NCBI GenBank assembly: GCA_003508005.1
Contig: DNUE01000034.1
Location: 45,819 to 109,818 of the forward strand
Source: Desulfobulbaceae bacterium
Lineage (GTDB): Bacteria > Desulfobacterota > Desulfobulbia > Desulfobulbales > Desulfobulbaceae
Direction of reading: 5' to 3'
DNA length: 64,000 nucleotides
Below, in pieces: positions 18,972-27,035 of the stretch (positions are counted from its first letter, which is position 1; each line of letters starts with the position of its first letter). The position numbers and the translations under genes are program-made. The notes beneath the pieces are model-generated. The model was not told the DNA's origin. It ran no database searches and saw only the letters and a list, made by a program, of their open reading frames with translations.

Positions 18972-19450
18972 TCTTGTTCGTCGAACACGACATGCTGGTG
19001 AGCGGCCCGGACCTGGCCACCTGCGAACGCCGTGTCCGCCTGTTTTTTGCCAAATCCCAGCTGGTCCATTACGATTCCGTGGAGATTGACCGGCAGCACT
19101 CGGCCAACGGGACCGATCCGCGCTTCGACGAACTCCTGCAGGGGGCGATCGCCGAAAACAGGCGTATTCTTGGCGAGTTGCTGGATAAACTGCAGGAAGA
19201 GGGTTGCACCACCCTGGCGGACCTCCTGGCGCTCCCCCAAGGATTCAAAAGCAAGCTCCTCCATACCATCAGCCATCTGCTGGACGGCTTCTTCGGGATT
19301 GACTCCCGCTTTTTCGACATCGATGAAATATCCCACTGGCTCACCGATGACCGGCGGCGTCAGCTTGCCGAACGACCCGAACAGATCTGGCTGCTGCGGG
19401 TCAAGGCCCAGATGGTGTATGGGCAGGGTTTCGAAAAAATAAGCGATTGA
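18968..19450 (+). CDS. Conserved-looking protein of unknown function
   Basis: 160 residues, soluble, no signal peptide. It begins MILFVEHDMLVSGPDLATC and contains a helical middle (ENRRILGELLDKLQEEG) and a Phe/Asp-rich stretch (FFGIDSRFFDIDEISHW). I do not recognise a family. The ATGA overlap with the HAD gene makes it the last member of the secDF run, so it is very likely translated. Convergent with the next gene. Confidence 0.75.
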   Translation: MILFVEHDMLVSGPDLATCERRVRLFFAKSQLVHYDSVEIDRQHSANGTDPRFDELLQGAIAENRRILGELLDKLQEEGCTTLADLLALPQGFKSKLLHTISHLLDGFFGIDSRFFDIDEISHWLTDDRRRQLAERPEQIWLLRVKAQMVYGQGFEKISD

Positions 19451-19515
19451 GGAACGGTCGCAGTCGACCGCAGGACGGAGGCGCGGCCAAAGAATGCGTA
19501 CGGCTAAGCTCTCCG

Positions 19516-20202
19516 TCAGCTTTCCCCCTTGTTCTCATCGAGCCGCTTGATCCCTTCCATCAGGAGCGTCATAAAATCGCCGATGCCTTTCACCTCCCGC
19601 AGAGATGCGGGAATGCCTGCGACAAAGCTGAAACGGCCCCTATGTTCGTCCAGCAGGGCAAAGATTGCCTCTTCGTTTTCCTTCTCCTCGAACTTGGCCC
19701 CGATGATCGCCCCTTCGCGAAAGGCCACCCTGCCAACGCCGGAAGGAACATAGAGAAGAAGCTTGCCGGTCTTCTGGAACATATGAAAGAACTGAAAGAG
19801 TTCAGAGGGAGAGGCCTCCTCCAGTAGACCGCTGATTACGCTGCCTCCCTTTTTCTCAGCTTCCCGGGCCGAGTCCCCCTGGGAGAAATCAGGCCCAGTC
19901 TCCCTTAGGGGATCCGCTGATTTATTCTCCTGTCCATCGGGCGGATCCTCAATCTGAAATTTGATCAGGCCGGTGCAGCCGCCGCAGTTGTAGATATTCT
20001 TGCGTTCCTCAGCGAAGCCGCTCTCCTCCCCTGAGGAGAGAGTCAGGAGCAGGCCGGTGATTTCCCTGACCAGAATCAGACAGGAGGGATATCCAGCCGG
20101 CACGCGCAGGGCCTTGCTGGTCAGGATGAACCAGTCGTTTACCTCATAAAATGGGCAGTTTCGGGCATTTATCACCCTAAAGGAAACCGATGAATTTGTC
20201 AT
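19516..20202 (-). CDS. Four-cysteine domain plus DUF4388-like domain protein
   Basis: 228 residues. The N-terminal part (about 1-90) has NCPFYEVNDWF, YPSCLIL and YNCGGCTGLI, giving four cysteines that could bind a metal or cluster. A polar linker follows, then a C-terminal segment (about 140-215: LFQFFHMFQKTGKLLLY, GRVAFREGAIIGAKF) that resembles DUF4388/PATAN domains found in signalling proteins of delta-type bacteria. The ATG at 20202 with GAGGGG upstream is preferred; a longer frame to 20292 lacks similarity. It is divergent from the E2-like gene and may share control with it. Confidence 0.68.
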   Translation of the reverse strand: MTNSSVSFRVINARNCPFYEVNDWFILTSKALRVPAGYPSCLILVREITGLLLTLSSGEESGFAEERKNIYNCGGCTGLIKFQIEDPPDGQENKSADPLRETGPDFSQGDSAREAEKKGGSVISGLLEEASPSELFQFFHMFQKTGKLLLYVPSGVGRVAFREGAIIGAKFEEKENEEAIFALLDEHRGRFSFVAGIPASLREVKGIGDFMTLLMEGIKRLDENKGES

Positions 20203-20435
20203 ACCCCTCGCAGCCAGGCAAACAACTTGTTGAAAATTATCTATATAATACACTTTTTGGCGCTGATGCTCAACTGATTCGCCCCACTGCAAGTCCCGTG
20301 AGGATCACTGTTCCAGATTCTCCTGATTTCAGGAAAGAAAACCTTCTTGTTTCAACCTTGTGAATACTATAGAATAGGATGCATTGAGCCGTGACATTAA
20401 CGGCGGGTTTGTCTTGTTCACAAAGAGGTCAGGTC

Positions 20436-23405
20436 ATGTCATCCGGAGAGCAGCAGCTGCAAGCTGATTTTGCGTTGGTCAAAAAATTACTTCAGGAATA
20501 CCCCAGCATCAAGCTCGTTGCCACCAAGGGAGACCCGCCCGAGCAATATGATATCGAATACAACCTGAAAGGGTTCAAAACCGCGGCCGGCGGGACAATC
20601 CTGCCGGCAAACAAGCACCTGGTGCGCATTGCCCTGCCCTTCGGTTACCCTCATTTCCCGCCGACCGCAAAACCGCTTTCCCCCATCTTTCATCCAGATA
20701 TAGACCCTGACGCCATACGCATCGCCGACTTCTGGAAAGAGTCCAAATCCCTGCCCAAACTGATCATCCATATCGGCCAGATGATCTGCGGTACCTTTTA
20801 CAGTACCGACCCCTTCAACCAGAGCGCCTTTGATTGGTTTGAGGAGCGCAAGTCCTGGCTCCCCTTTGATATCCTTGAGCCGCACGAGGGAGACGAGGAA
20901 GAGGCGTTTATTCCGCGCAGAGGACAGGCAGGCAAAGGTGCGGCCACCGCAGAGCAACCGCCGACTCCTCTCGCTGAAGAAACCGGCTCCGCTGCCCCGG
21001 AAGAGGAGATCCCTCTTGATTTCGCGTTGCCGGAACCGGGCCGGGAGGCGGGAGAAGAAAGCGCGGAACTGGATAACCTGCTGGACGGGGAGTTCTCCCA
21101 TGCTTTTGACCTGGATGAGCAGAGCAATGGGACCACAGGCAGCGGCGTGGCTATTGAGGATTTGACCGGACTCCAGGATGAATCCCCCTCCCTGGACCTG
21201 GGCTTGGGCCTTGAACTGGAGCTGGAGCAACCGATGGCGGAACTTCAGACCAAGGACCTGACCGGAGAGGAGGGCGGCGATTTCAATACCGCATTCGACC
21301 TGGCGGGAGAATCTTCGTTGCCGAAGGAAGAGGGCTTCGACCTGGGAGATTTGGCCGGTCTCGGGCAAGAGGACCTTGACCGGGGTGGAGCCCTGGCAAT
21401 GGAAGAGGCCGCAATTCCTGAACTGCATCTTTCTGACGATTTTGCGCTCGATTTCAGCGCGGCCGAGGTCGCCCAGGTACTGGGCGATGAGGAGGCCAAC
21501 CAGGAATTGATGGCAGATGACGGACTGCTTGGCGGGCTTTCCCTGCAGCTGGACGAGGACCATGGAAAGACATTCGCGGATCAAGTTGATTCCATTCGCC
21601 CCCTGATCGAGCGGAAAGAAATCTTCACCGCCAAAAAGGTCCTGGCCAGTGTCCCTGACCCCCGTTCGATCCCGGACCGCGAGGAACTCGAACTCACCAT
21701 TGCCGCCGCCATCAGCGAGGCTGAGGAAATGTACAAGAAGGCCGACAAACTCGAGCAGAAAGGCGAGCTGGAAAAGGCAGGCCTGATGCTCGACCTGGTG
21801 GCCAACATCGCCATGGACTACCCAGGCCTCGATTTTGCGCGCAACCGCATCCGGGAATCGGTGATGGCAGGTGGCCGGCAAAAGACAGCAGGCGAGGCGG
21901 ATGTAAAGGCAGAGGCCGTTCAGGCAGGAGAGGTCAGCACCGAAAAACCGGCGCCGAAAAAAATCGCCGTGCCGAAATTGCGGGTAAAAATCCCGTACAG
22001 GCTGCTCGGGGTGCTGCTGGCCGTCGCCGGCATCGCCGGCGGCGGAACAGCACTCTACCTGAAGGACAATGCCAGCCTGGCCAAGGCCCGGGCCGAATTC
22101 AACAGGGGCCAGCAGCTGGTACAGAAGCTGGACTTCAAGGAAGCGGAAAAGGCGTTTACTACCGCCCGATCAAAACTCGGCTCCATCATTCTTTTCGCCC
22201 GGGGCGGCAAAAATGACCTCAGCCAGGCCATCGACGCCGTAGTCGGCGCGGAATCCTTCAAAGAAGGCCTGCAGGGAAAAGTCCTCTCCGAAGGAGAGTA
22301 TGTGACCGTTGCAGTGGCCATGGCCATCGACAGCTTCACCCAGCATGCTGCTTCCGCTGAGCAGGCCCGTCAGGACGGCAACATAGACCAGGCCATCATC
22401 TCCTACGAGAAAAGCCTTGAATATGCTGAGCAGGCGGGGAAGCAGGACAAAACTGAGGACATCCGCCAGAAGATCAGCGCCCTGCGTCTGCAACAGACCA
22501 TGGCCCTGGCCAAAAAAGCGGAAGAGGACAAGGAGTGGAATAAGGCCGCAGATACCTATCAGCAGGCCCTTGAACTCAGCGGCACCCAGGCCAAACCTGA
22601 AGAGCAGGCTGATATTGCCGAGCACCACGCCGAAGCCACTCTGCGGCATGCGGTGGAAGAGGGCAAGCGGGCATTCACCTCCTCGGAATGGCAAAAGGCC
22701 GTCGAAATGCTGCAACGTGCCAAGGAGCTCATCGTTGACAACCCAACCATTATTGCCGAACCGGAGCAACAGGAAATCAACAAACTGCTGATTAACGCCA
22801 GCTTCTACCAGATCCTGGCCAATGCGAAAATCTCCTTTGCGCAGCAGGACTGGGACGGGGCAGTCAAGGAATACGACAACGCCGTTGCCCTCCTGCGGGA
22901 AAATGAGGGGATTCTGGGACAGGATGAAGTGACCGACAGCATCGGCAAGATTGAAAAAACCGTTCTGATGACCAAGATCAGCCGGGAGCAGAGCCAGATT
23001 GTCCAGGAAGCAACCGACAGCGGAACCCTTGCCGCCAACCTGGAACATTTCCGGGCCATTGCTTCCATCATCGAGAAAAGCACCTTGAAAAATGACGCCG
23101 GCCTGCAGGAGATGTATAAAGATGCTAAGGTCCGGATCGCGAACCTGGAAAAAGAGATCCTGATCAACGGCAAGAAGGAGTATCTCAAGGAACGGTACGA
23201 AACCATCTTCCGGGAAAACTACCCCTCGGCCAAGTCGTCGGAGTTGGTGAACCCCCAGGTCACCTTTGTCAAAAGGGAAGGGAACGTCCTGATTTTTACG
23301 ATGAGCTGTGCGGAACGGAGCCAGGGCCGGATCTTCCGCCTTGAACTCAACTATCAGTACGACCTGGACAAGGGTGCCTGGAGTCTCTACCCTGGCAAGT
23401 TATGA
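20436..23405 (+). CDS. Membrane protein with E2 (UBC/RWD)-like N-terminus and helical repeat C-terminus
   Basis: 989 residues. Residues 1-150 read like a ubiquitin-conjugating fold: LPFGYPHFPPTAKP, then HPD at 86-88 in place of HPN, then DFW, and a terminal helix pattern (TDPFNQSAFDWFEER). The E2 cysteine position (eight residues after HPN) is Ile, so it would be a non-catalytic, UEV-like version. Residues 150-390 are acidic and low-complexity; one membrane helix lies at about 521-541 (LLGVLLAVAGIAGGGTALYL); the rest is TPR-like or coiled (RQDGNIDQAIISYEKSLEYA) with a small terminal domain. ATG 20436 follows AGAGG. Role unknown. Confidence 0.7.
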   Translation: MSSGEQQLQADFALVKKLLQEYPSIKLVATKGDPPEQYDIEYNLKGFKTAAGGTILPANKHLVRIALPFGYPHFPPTAKPLSPIFHPDIDPDAIRIADFWKESKSLPKLIIHIGQMICGTFYSTDPFNQSAFDWFEERKSWLPFDILEPHEGDEEEAFIPRRGQAGKGAATAEQPPTPLAEETGSAAPEEEIPLDFALPEPGREAGEESAELDNLLDGEFSHAFDLDEQSNGTTGSGVAIEDLTGLQDESPSLDLGLGLELELEQPMAELQTKDLTGEEGGDFNTAFDLAGESSLPKEEGFDLGDLAGLGQEDLDRGGALAMEEAAIPELHLSDDFALDFSAAEVAQVLGDEEANQELMADDGLLGGLSLQLDEDHGKTFADQVDSIRPLIERKEIFTAKKVLASVPDPRSIPDREELELTIAAAISEAEEMYKKADKLEQKGELEKAGLMLDLVANIAMDYPGLDFARNRIRESVMAGGRQKTAGEADVKAEAVQAGEVSTEKPAPKKIAVPKLRVKIPYRLLGVLLAVAGIAGGGTALYLKDNASLAKARAEFNRGQQLVQKLDFKEAEKAFTTARSKLGSIILFARGGKNDLSQAIDAVVGAESFKEGLQGKVLSEGEYVTVAVAMAIDSFTQHAASAEQARQDGNIDQAIISYEKSLEYAEQAGKQDKTEDIRQKISALRLQQTMALAKKAEEDKEWNKAADTYQQALELSGTQAKPEEQADIAEHHAEATLRHAVEEGKRAFTSSEWQKAVEMLQRAKELIVDNPTIIAEPEQQEINKLLINASFYQILANAKISFAQQDWDGAVKEYDNAVALLRENEGILGQDEVTDSIGKIEKTVLMTKISREQSQIVQEATDSGTLAANLEHFRAIASIIEKSTLKNDAGLQEMYKDAKVRIANLEKEILINGKKEYLKERYETIFRENYPSAKSSELVNPQVTFVKREGNVLIFTMSCAERSQGRIFRLELNYQYDLDKGAWSLYPGKL

Positions 23406-23635
23406 TGATGGTGCTCATGTCCCGGCATCTCCCCCCCTGACAGGTGCAGGGCCTTCCGCAGCGCAGCGTCGGCATCCTGCAGGGAGGCCGATGCCTCCCT
23501 CAACAGGGCGGCGATCTCCTGATTGTTGCCTTCGAACAAAGCCGCCCACCGGGCGAATTCCTGGCCGTGACCGGCATTGTGTTCGAGCCAGTGGGGCAGC
23601 AGGACCCGCAATTTCTCCAGATCATCCATAGTCAT
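23387..23635 (-). CDS. Small helical protein with His-rich tail
   Basis: 82 residues: a helical body (LEKLRVLLPHWLEHNAGHGQ, then ALLREASASLQDADAALRKA) ending in GHEHHHHNLPG. The tail suggests metal binding, most likely nickel given the CooT-type gene 12 bases upstream on the same strand. No named family recognised. Its last 19 bases overlap the end of the convergent E2-like gene. AGGA lies about 9 bases before the ATG. Confidence 0.72.
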   Translation of the reverse strand: MTMDDLEKLRVLLPHWLEHNAGHGQEFARWAALFEGNNQEIAALLREASASLQDADAALRKALHLSGGEMPGHEHHHHNLPG

Positions 23636-23647
23636 TTGCTGAACATC

Positions 23648-23848
23648 CTAATGGCCCCGGCTGCGGCCAAGAACCACCTTGCCGCCCAGGAAGTCGATAC
23701 GCGCAATGACCACGCCGGGCACGGTTTTCGGCTCTTCAAAAAAAGCGGAGAGCACCACGCCGTCTTCGATCACATCGAGGCTGGTCACGTTGTCCATGAG
23801 CTTTTCCTCGCCGCCATCCTGCGCTACCACCACACTGATCTGGCACAT
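23648..23848 (-). CDS. cooT: CooT-family nickel-binding protein
   Basis: 66 residues. The short MCQISVVV start with Cys2, the middle LMDNVTSLDVIEDGVVLSAF and the C-terminal IDFLGGKVVL fit the CooT family, small nickel-binding dimers that help load carbon monoxide dehydrogenase in Rhodospirillum. Cys2 is the nickel ligand described for the family. No CODH is in this window, so the client is unknown; a paired His-tailed gene follows. Confidence 0.82.
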   Translation of the reverse strand: MCQISVVVAQDGGEEKLMDNVTSLDVIEDGVVLSAFFEEPKTVPGVVIARIDFLGGKVVLGRSRGH

Positions 23849-23899
23849 CCTGTCACCTGCTCCATGGCTTGTCCGCTAGAGGAAAAGTACGGAGAAGCC

Positions 23900-24871
23900 C
23901 TAAATTAAAAATCTGAACTCTCCCTTGCCCAGCAGATCGTGGAGATGGAGAATTCCCCGAAGTTTCCGGTCCGCATCGACAACGGGCAGGACCATGACCT
24001 CGTGCCGCTGCATGATGCTTAGCGCATCAGCCGCCATGAGTTCAGGGGTTATGCTGATCGGCGCGCCGGTCATGACCCTGGTCAGCTCCAGGGAAGTGAA
24101 GTTCCGTTCCTGGAGCACCAGCCGGCGCAGATCGCCGTCTGTGACAATGCCTGCCAGCCGCGCAGCGGAATCGACGATCAGCACGGCCCCCAGGCTCTTG
24201 TCGTTCAATTCGGCAATCGCCTGGGCCAGGGTGGCGGAGTCTTCCACCTTGGGGATCTTGTCGCCAACCAGCATCACTTCCCCAACCGCGACCTTGAGCC
24301 GCTCCCCCAGACTGCCCCCGGGATGGAGACGCCGAAAGTCCTCTGCCCTGAACTGCTTGCGTTTAAGCAGTGCCACGGCCAGGGCATCTCCCAGGGCCAG
24401 GGTCGCCGTGGTACTGCTGGTCGGCGCCAGGCCAAGCGGGCAGGCCTCCCGTGGCACCTGCACATTCAGCACCAGGTCGGCAAAACTGGCCAGGGTTGAG
24501 CGTGGATTGCCGGTCATGACGATGATCCGCATCACCCGGTCACGCAGGCTGGCAAGCAGCCAGTTCAGTTCCGAGGTCTCACCGGAATAGGAAATGGCCA
24601 GAATGACATCGGAGGGTGAGAGCATGCCCAGATCCCCGTGCATTGCTTCCACGGGATGCAGAATAACGGAAGGAGTTCCGGTGGAATTGAGGGTGGCGGA
24701 AATCTTCTGGCCGATGAGTCCAGACTTGCCGATCCCGGTGATCACCAGTCGGCTCGGGCACTCCATGATCATGCTCACGGCCTGCTCGAACTCCGGACCG
24801 AGGCGGTCCCTGACGGCAATTATGCCGTCAACTTCCACGCTCAATACCTCTCTGGCCACTTCTACACTCAT
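23900..24871 (-). CDS. kdsD: Arabinose-5-phosphate isomerase
   Basis: 323 residues. SIS domain at about 25-170 (GIGKSGLIGQKISATLNSTG, SYSGETSELNWLL) followed by two CBS domains (about 195-323, with DGDLRRLVLQ and VVDADRKLRGILHLHDLL). It converts ribulose 5-phosphate to arabinose 5-phosphate, the first step to Kdo for lipopolysaccharide. The ATG at 24871 overlaps the upstream stop (ATGA) and follows GGGGGCAG; a TTG at 24883 is less likely. Confidence 0.93.
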   Translation of the reverse strand: MSVEVAREVLSVEVDGIIAVRDRLGPEFEQAVSMIMECPSRLVITGIGKSGLIGQKISATLNSTGTPSVILHPVEAMHGDLGMLSPSDVILAISYSGETSELNWLLASLRDRVMRIIVMTGNPRSTLASFADLVLNVQVPREACPLGLAPTSSTTATLALGDALAVALLKRKQFRAEDFRRLHPGGSLGERLKVAVGEVMLVGDKIPKVEDSATLAQAIAELNDKSLGAVLIVDSAARLAGIVTDGDLRRLVLQERNFTSLELTRVMTGAPISITPELMAADALSIMQRHEVMVLPVVDADRKLRGILHLHDLLGKGEFRFLI

Positions 24872-25890
24872 TTCTGCCCCCAAAGATCGACAACTACCCT
24901 GCCCCAGATTTTACCCTGCAGCATCTGATCGATACAGCCGCCAATATCCGCCAGCGGTACTGTCCTGCTGATGGCTGCCGGCCAGGCACCATGCCACTTG
25001 CCGGCCATCAGCTCCCAAATTTCCTTTCTTCTGGCCAGCGGGCACTGGGCGGAATCAATGCCCTTCAGCGTGACCCCGCGGAGAATAAAGGGATAGACGC
25101 TGACCGGCAGTTCCCCGGATGCCGCATTGCCGCAGCAGGAAACGATGCCGCCATATTTGGTTGATTTGATCGCCGTGGCCAGGATCTGTCCGCCCACGGT
25201 GTCAACCACCCCGGCCCAGCGCTCCCGCAGGAGCATCCGCTCTTTGCCCGCCGATGCCTGCTCGCGGCTGAGGAAGTCGGAGGCCCCGAGTTCCCGCAAA
25301 AAGGGCATCGCCACTATCTTGCCGGTGGCTGCGGTGACCGTAAACCCTAAACGGCAGAGCAGGGCTACCGCAAAGCAGCCGACCCCGCCGCTGGCGCCGG
25401 TGACCAGTACCGTCCCGTCCGCTGGTTGTATACCTGATTGCAGCAGGGCGGACACCGATAGGGCGGCAGTGAATCCAGCCGTTCCGATCTGCATGGCTTG
25501 CTCCGCAGTCAGGCCGGCAGGCCTGGGCAAAACCCACGCAGCCGGCACCCGGATATACTGGCCGAACCCGCCCGGGGTATTCATGCCGAGATCATAGCCG
25601 CAGACCAAAACCTCGTCGCCCGGCCGCAGGGTACCGTGATCGCTCTCGACAATGACGCCTGCGGCATCGATCCCCGGGGTATGGGGATAGCGCCTGGTAA
25701 CCCCGCGATTGCCGGCAGCTGAAAGCGCATCCTTGTAGTTGAGGGAGGAAAAAAGGACCTTGATCAGCACTTCGCCCGGCGGCAACATGTCCGTCTGTTG
25801 TCTCTCAATCTGCTTGACAAAGACTCCCTGCTCCTCTTCCCGGACCACCAGGGCATGAAAGGAATGAGACAGCAAATTATTTCTCTTCAT
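24868..25890 (-). CDS. YhdH/AcuI-type zinc-free alcohol dehydrogenase-like oxidoreductase
   Basis: 340 residues. Medium-chain dehydrogenase/reductase fold: LFSSLNYKDALSAAGNRGV, PHTPGIDAAGVIV, then the NADP-binding VLVTGASGGVGCFAVALL. The NYKDAL and TPGIDAAG motifs are typical of the YhdH/YhfP group, whose E. coli and Rhodobacter members reduce acrylyl-CoA with NADPH. No zinc-ligand pattern is seen. It overlaps birA by 14 bases and kdsD by 4, forming birA-yhdH-kdsD. Confidence 0.87.
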   Translation of the reverse strand: MKRNNLLSHSFHALVVREEEQGVFVKQIERQQTDMLPPGEVLIKVLFSSLNYKDALSAAGNRGVTRRYPHTPGIDAAGVIVESDHGTLRPGDEVLVCGYDLGMNTPGGFGQYIRVPAAWVLPRPAGLTAEQAMQIGTAGFTAALSVSALLQSGIQPADGTVLVTGASGGVGCFAVALLCRLGFTVTAATGKIVAMPFLRELGASDFLSREQASAGKERMLLRERWAGVVDTVGGQILATAIKSTKYGGIVSCCGNAASGELPVSVYPFILRGVTLKGIDSAQCPLARRKEIWELMAGKWHGAWPAAISRTVPLADIGGCIDQMLQGKIWGRVVVDLWGQK

Positions 25891-26650
25891 CAGGAACCGG
25901 ACCGATGGTCACCTCACCCGCCAGAATCGCGTGCAGAGTACCGTCCGCAGCCTGCAACTGATAGCAGCCGTCATCGCTGATGCCTGCACCGAGCCCACTC
26001 ATGGTCTTTCCCATCTCCTGCCAGGTGACCGCCCTGCCCAGGAGATAATCGCGCTGGCGCCACTCGTTCACCACGCCGGCGATGTCCTCCCGCAGCTGAA
26101 CCAGCTGCGCGCACAAATGGGCATGAACGGCAGCAAGCAGCGAGTCGATGCCATACAGTTCAGCCTTGGTATCATACAATGAAATGACGATGTTGCGCAA
26201 CTCCGGCGCAAAAGATTCGCGCCTGGTATTGACATTGATGCCGATACCGAGCACGACGAAGGGAATCGCATGCACCGCCGGCGAATAGGGACCTGTTTGC
26301 GCCAGAATCCCGCCGAGTTTCCGGCCCTGGAGATAGAGATCATTGGGCCATTTCAAGGCAACGGCCAGGCCAGTATGTTCTTCAACGGCACGGGCGCAGG
26401 CGAGCCCGCCGGCTAGGGTGATGAAGGGCAGCCGGTCCAGAGGGAGCTCAGGACGCAGGATGACGGACATATAGAGACCGCCCGGCGGCGAGGCGTACAG
26501 CTTCGCGCCTCTCCCCCGGCCATGCGTCTGCTGATCGGCAACAACCACGGTCCCGTGCTTGCCTCCCTGCAACGCCATCTGCATGGCAACCTCGTTTGTC
26601 GAGGAGGTCGTGATGAACCGGATGAGGGGAAAGATTCCGGACGTGGACAT
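25877..26650 (-). CDS. birA: Biotin-[acetyl-CoA-carboxylase] ligase
   Basis: 257 residues. It attaches biotin to carboxylase carrier proteins. Visible motifs: SSTNEVAM, QQTHGRGRGAKLYASPPGGLYMS (the GRGR loop binds biotinyl-AMP), LKWPNDLYLQGRKLGGIL and GIGINVN. There is no N-terminal helix-turn-helix, so it is the single-function type that does not repress biotin genes. The ATG at 26650 lies only 3 bases beyond the T-tract of the dsrD terminator, which leaves no room for a normal leader; a TTG at 26692 would run through the hairpin. Confidence 0.92.
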   Translation of the reverse strand: MSTSGIFPLIRFITTSSTNEVAMQMALQGGKHGTVVVADQQTHGRGRGAKLYASPPGGLYMSVILRPELPLDRLPFITLAGGLACARAVEEHTGLAVALKWPNDLYLQGRKLGGILAQTGPYSPAVHAIPFVVLGIGINVNTRRESFAPELRNIVISLYDTKAELYGIDSLLAAVHAHLCAQLVQLREDIAGVVNEWRQRDYLLGRAVTWQEMGKTMSGLGAGISDDGCYQLQAADGTLHAILAGEVTIGPVPDEEK

Positions 26651-26653
26651 CAG

Positions 26654-26682
26654 AAAAAAAAACAGAGGCCTTGGGGCCTCTG
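26654..26682 (-). terminator. Rho-independent terminator after dsrD
   Basis: Inverted repeat CAGAGGCC with GGCCTCTG around TTGG, followed on the minus strand by nine T residues. It is 30 bases past the dsrD stop and ends exactly where birA begins. Confidence 0.92.
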
Positions 26683-26712
26683 CTTCCAACAATCTCAGAA
26701 ACGGAGCATGTA

Positions 26713-26958
26713 TTAATTAACGCCCTGGTCTCCTTCCTCGTTTTTGGCGCGACCCTTGGCTGCGTACATGGTCGTCGAGCCGGAGGACCAGAAAGTCAAC
26801 TTGCCTTCCCGCACCATTTCGTTGGCCGCATTCTTGATCGCCCGGGGCGAAGAATCAGGGTCACAGGCATAAAAATCTTTGATGTAGAGCTGGGCTTTCG
26901 GGGATTTCAGAGCCTTGTCTAGTATTGCCGCCTTCAAATCTTCTGTACTCATAGCCAT
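26713..26958 (-). CDS. dsrD: Dissimilatory sulfite reductase-associated protein DsrD
   Basis: 81 residues. The winged-helix-like DsrD family is found in sulfate reducers and allosterically stimulates DsrAB. Recognised by KAAILDKALKSPKAQLYIKD, CDPDSSPRAIKNAANEMVREG and KLTFWSSGSTTMY. AGGAGG lies 5 bases before the ATG. It is third in dsrA-dsrB-dsrD, separated from dsrB by a perfect hairpin. Its presence points to reductive sulfur metabolism or disproportionation rather than sulfur oxidation. Confidence 0.96.
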   Translation of the reverse strand: MAMSTEDLKAAILDKALKSPKAQLYIKDFYACDPDSSPRAIKNAANEMVREGKLTFWSSGSTTMYAAKGRAKNEEGDQGVN

Positions 26959-26992
26959 AATGGCCTCCTTTAAAAAGGTGAGTTGAAGCAGT

Positions 26993-27023
26993 AAAGACCG
27001 GCGCTCCAGGAGCGCCGGTCTTT
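26993..27023 (-). promoter_or_regulatory. Perfect hairpin between dsrB and dsrD
   Basis: AAAGACCGGCGCT and AGCGCCGGTCTTT form a 13-bp perfect stem with a CCAGG-type loop. On the minus strand it is followed by ACTGC, not by a T run, so it looks less like a strong terminator than an mRNA processing or stabilising element, or a partial attenuator setting dsrD levels. Confidence 0.8.
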
Positions 27024-27035
27024 AAATAAAATTTA

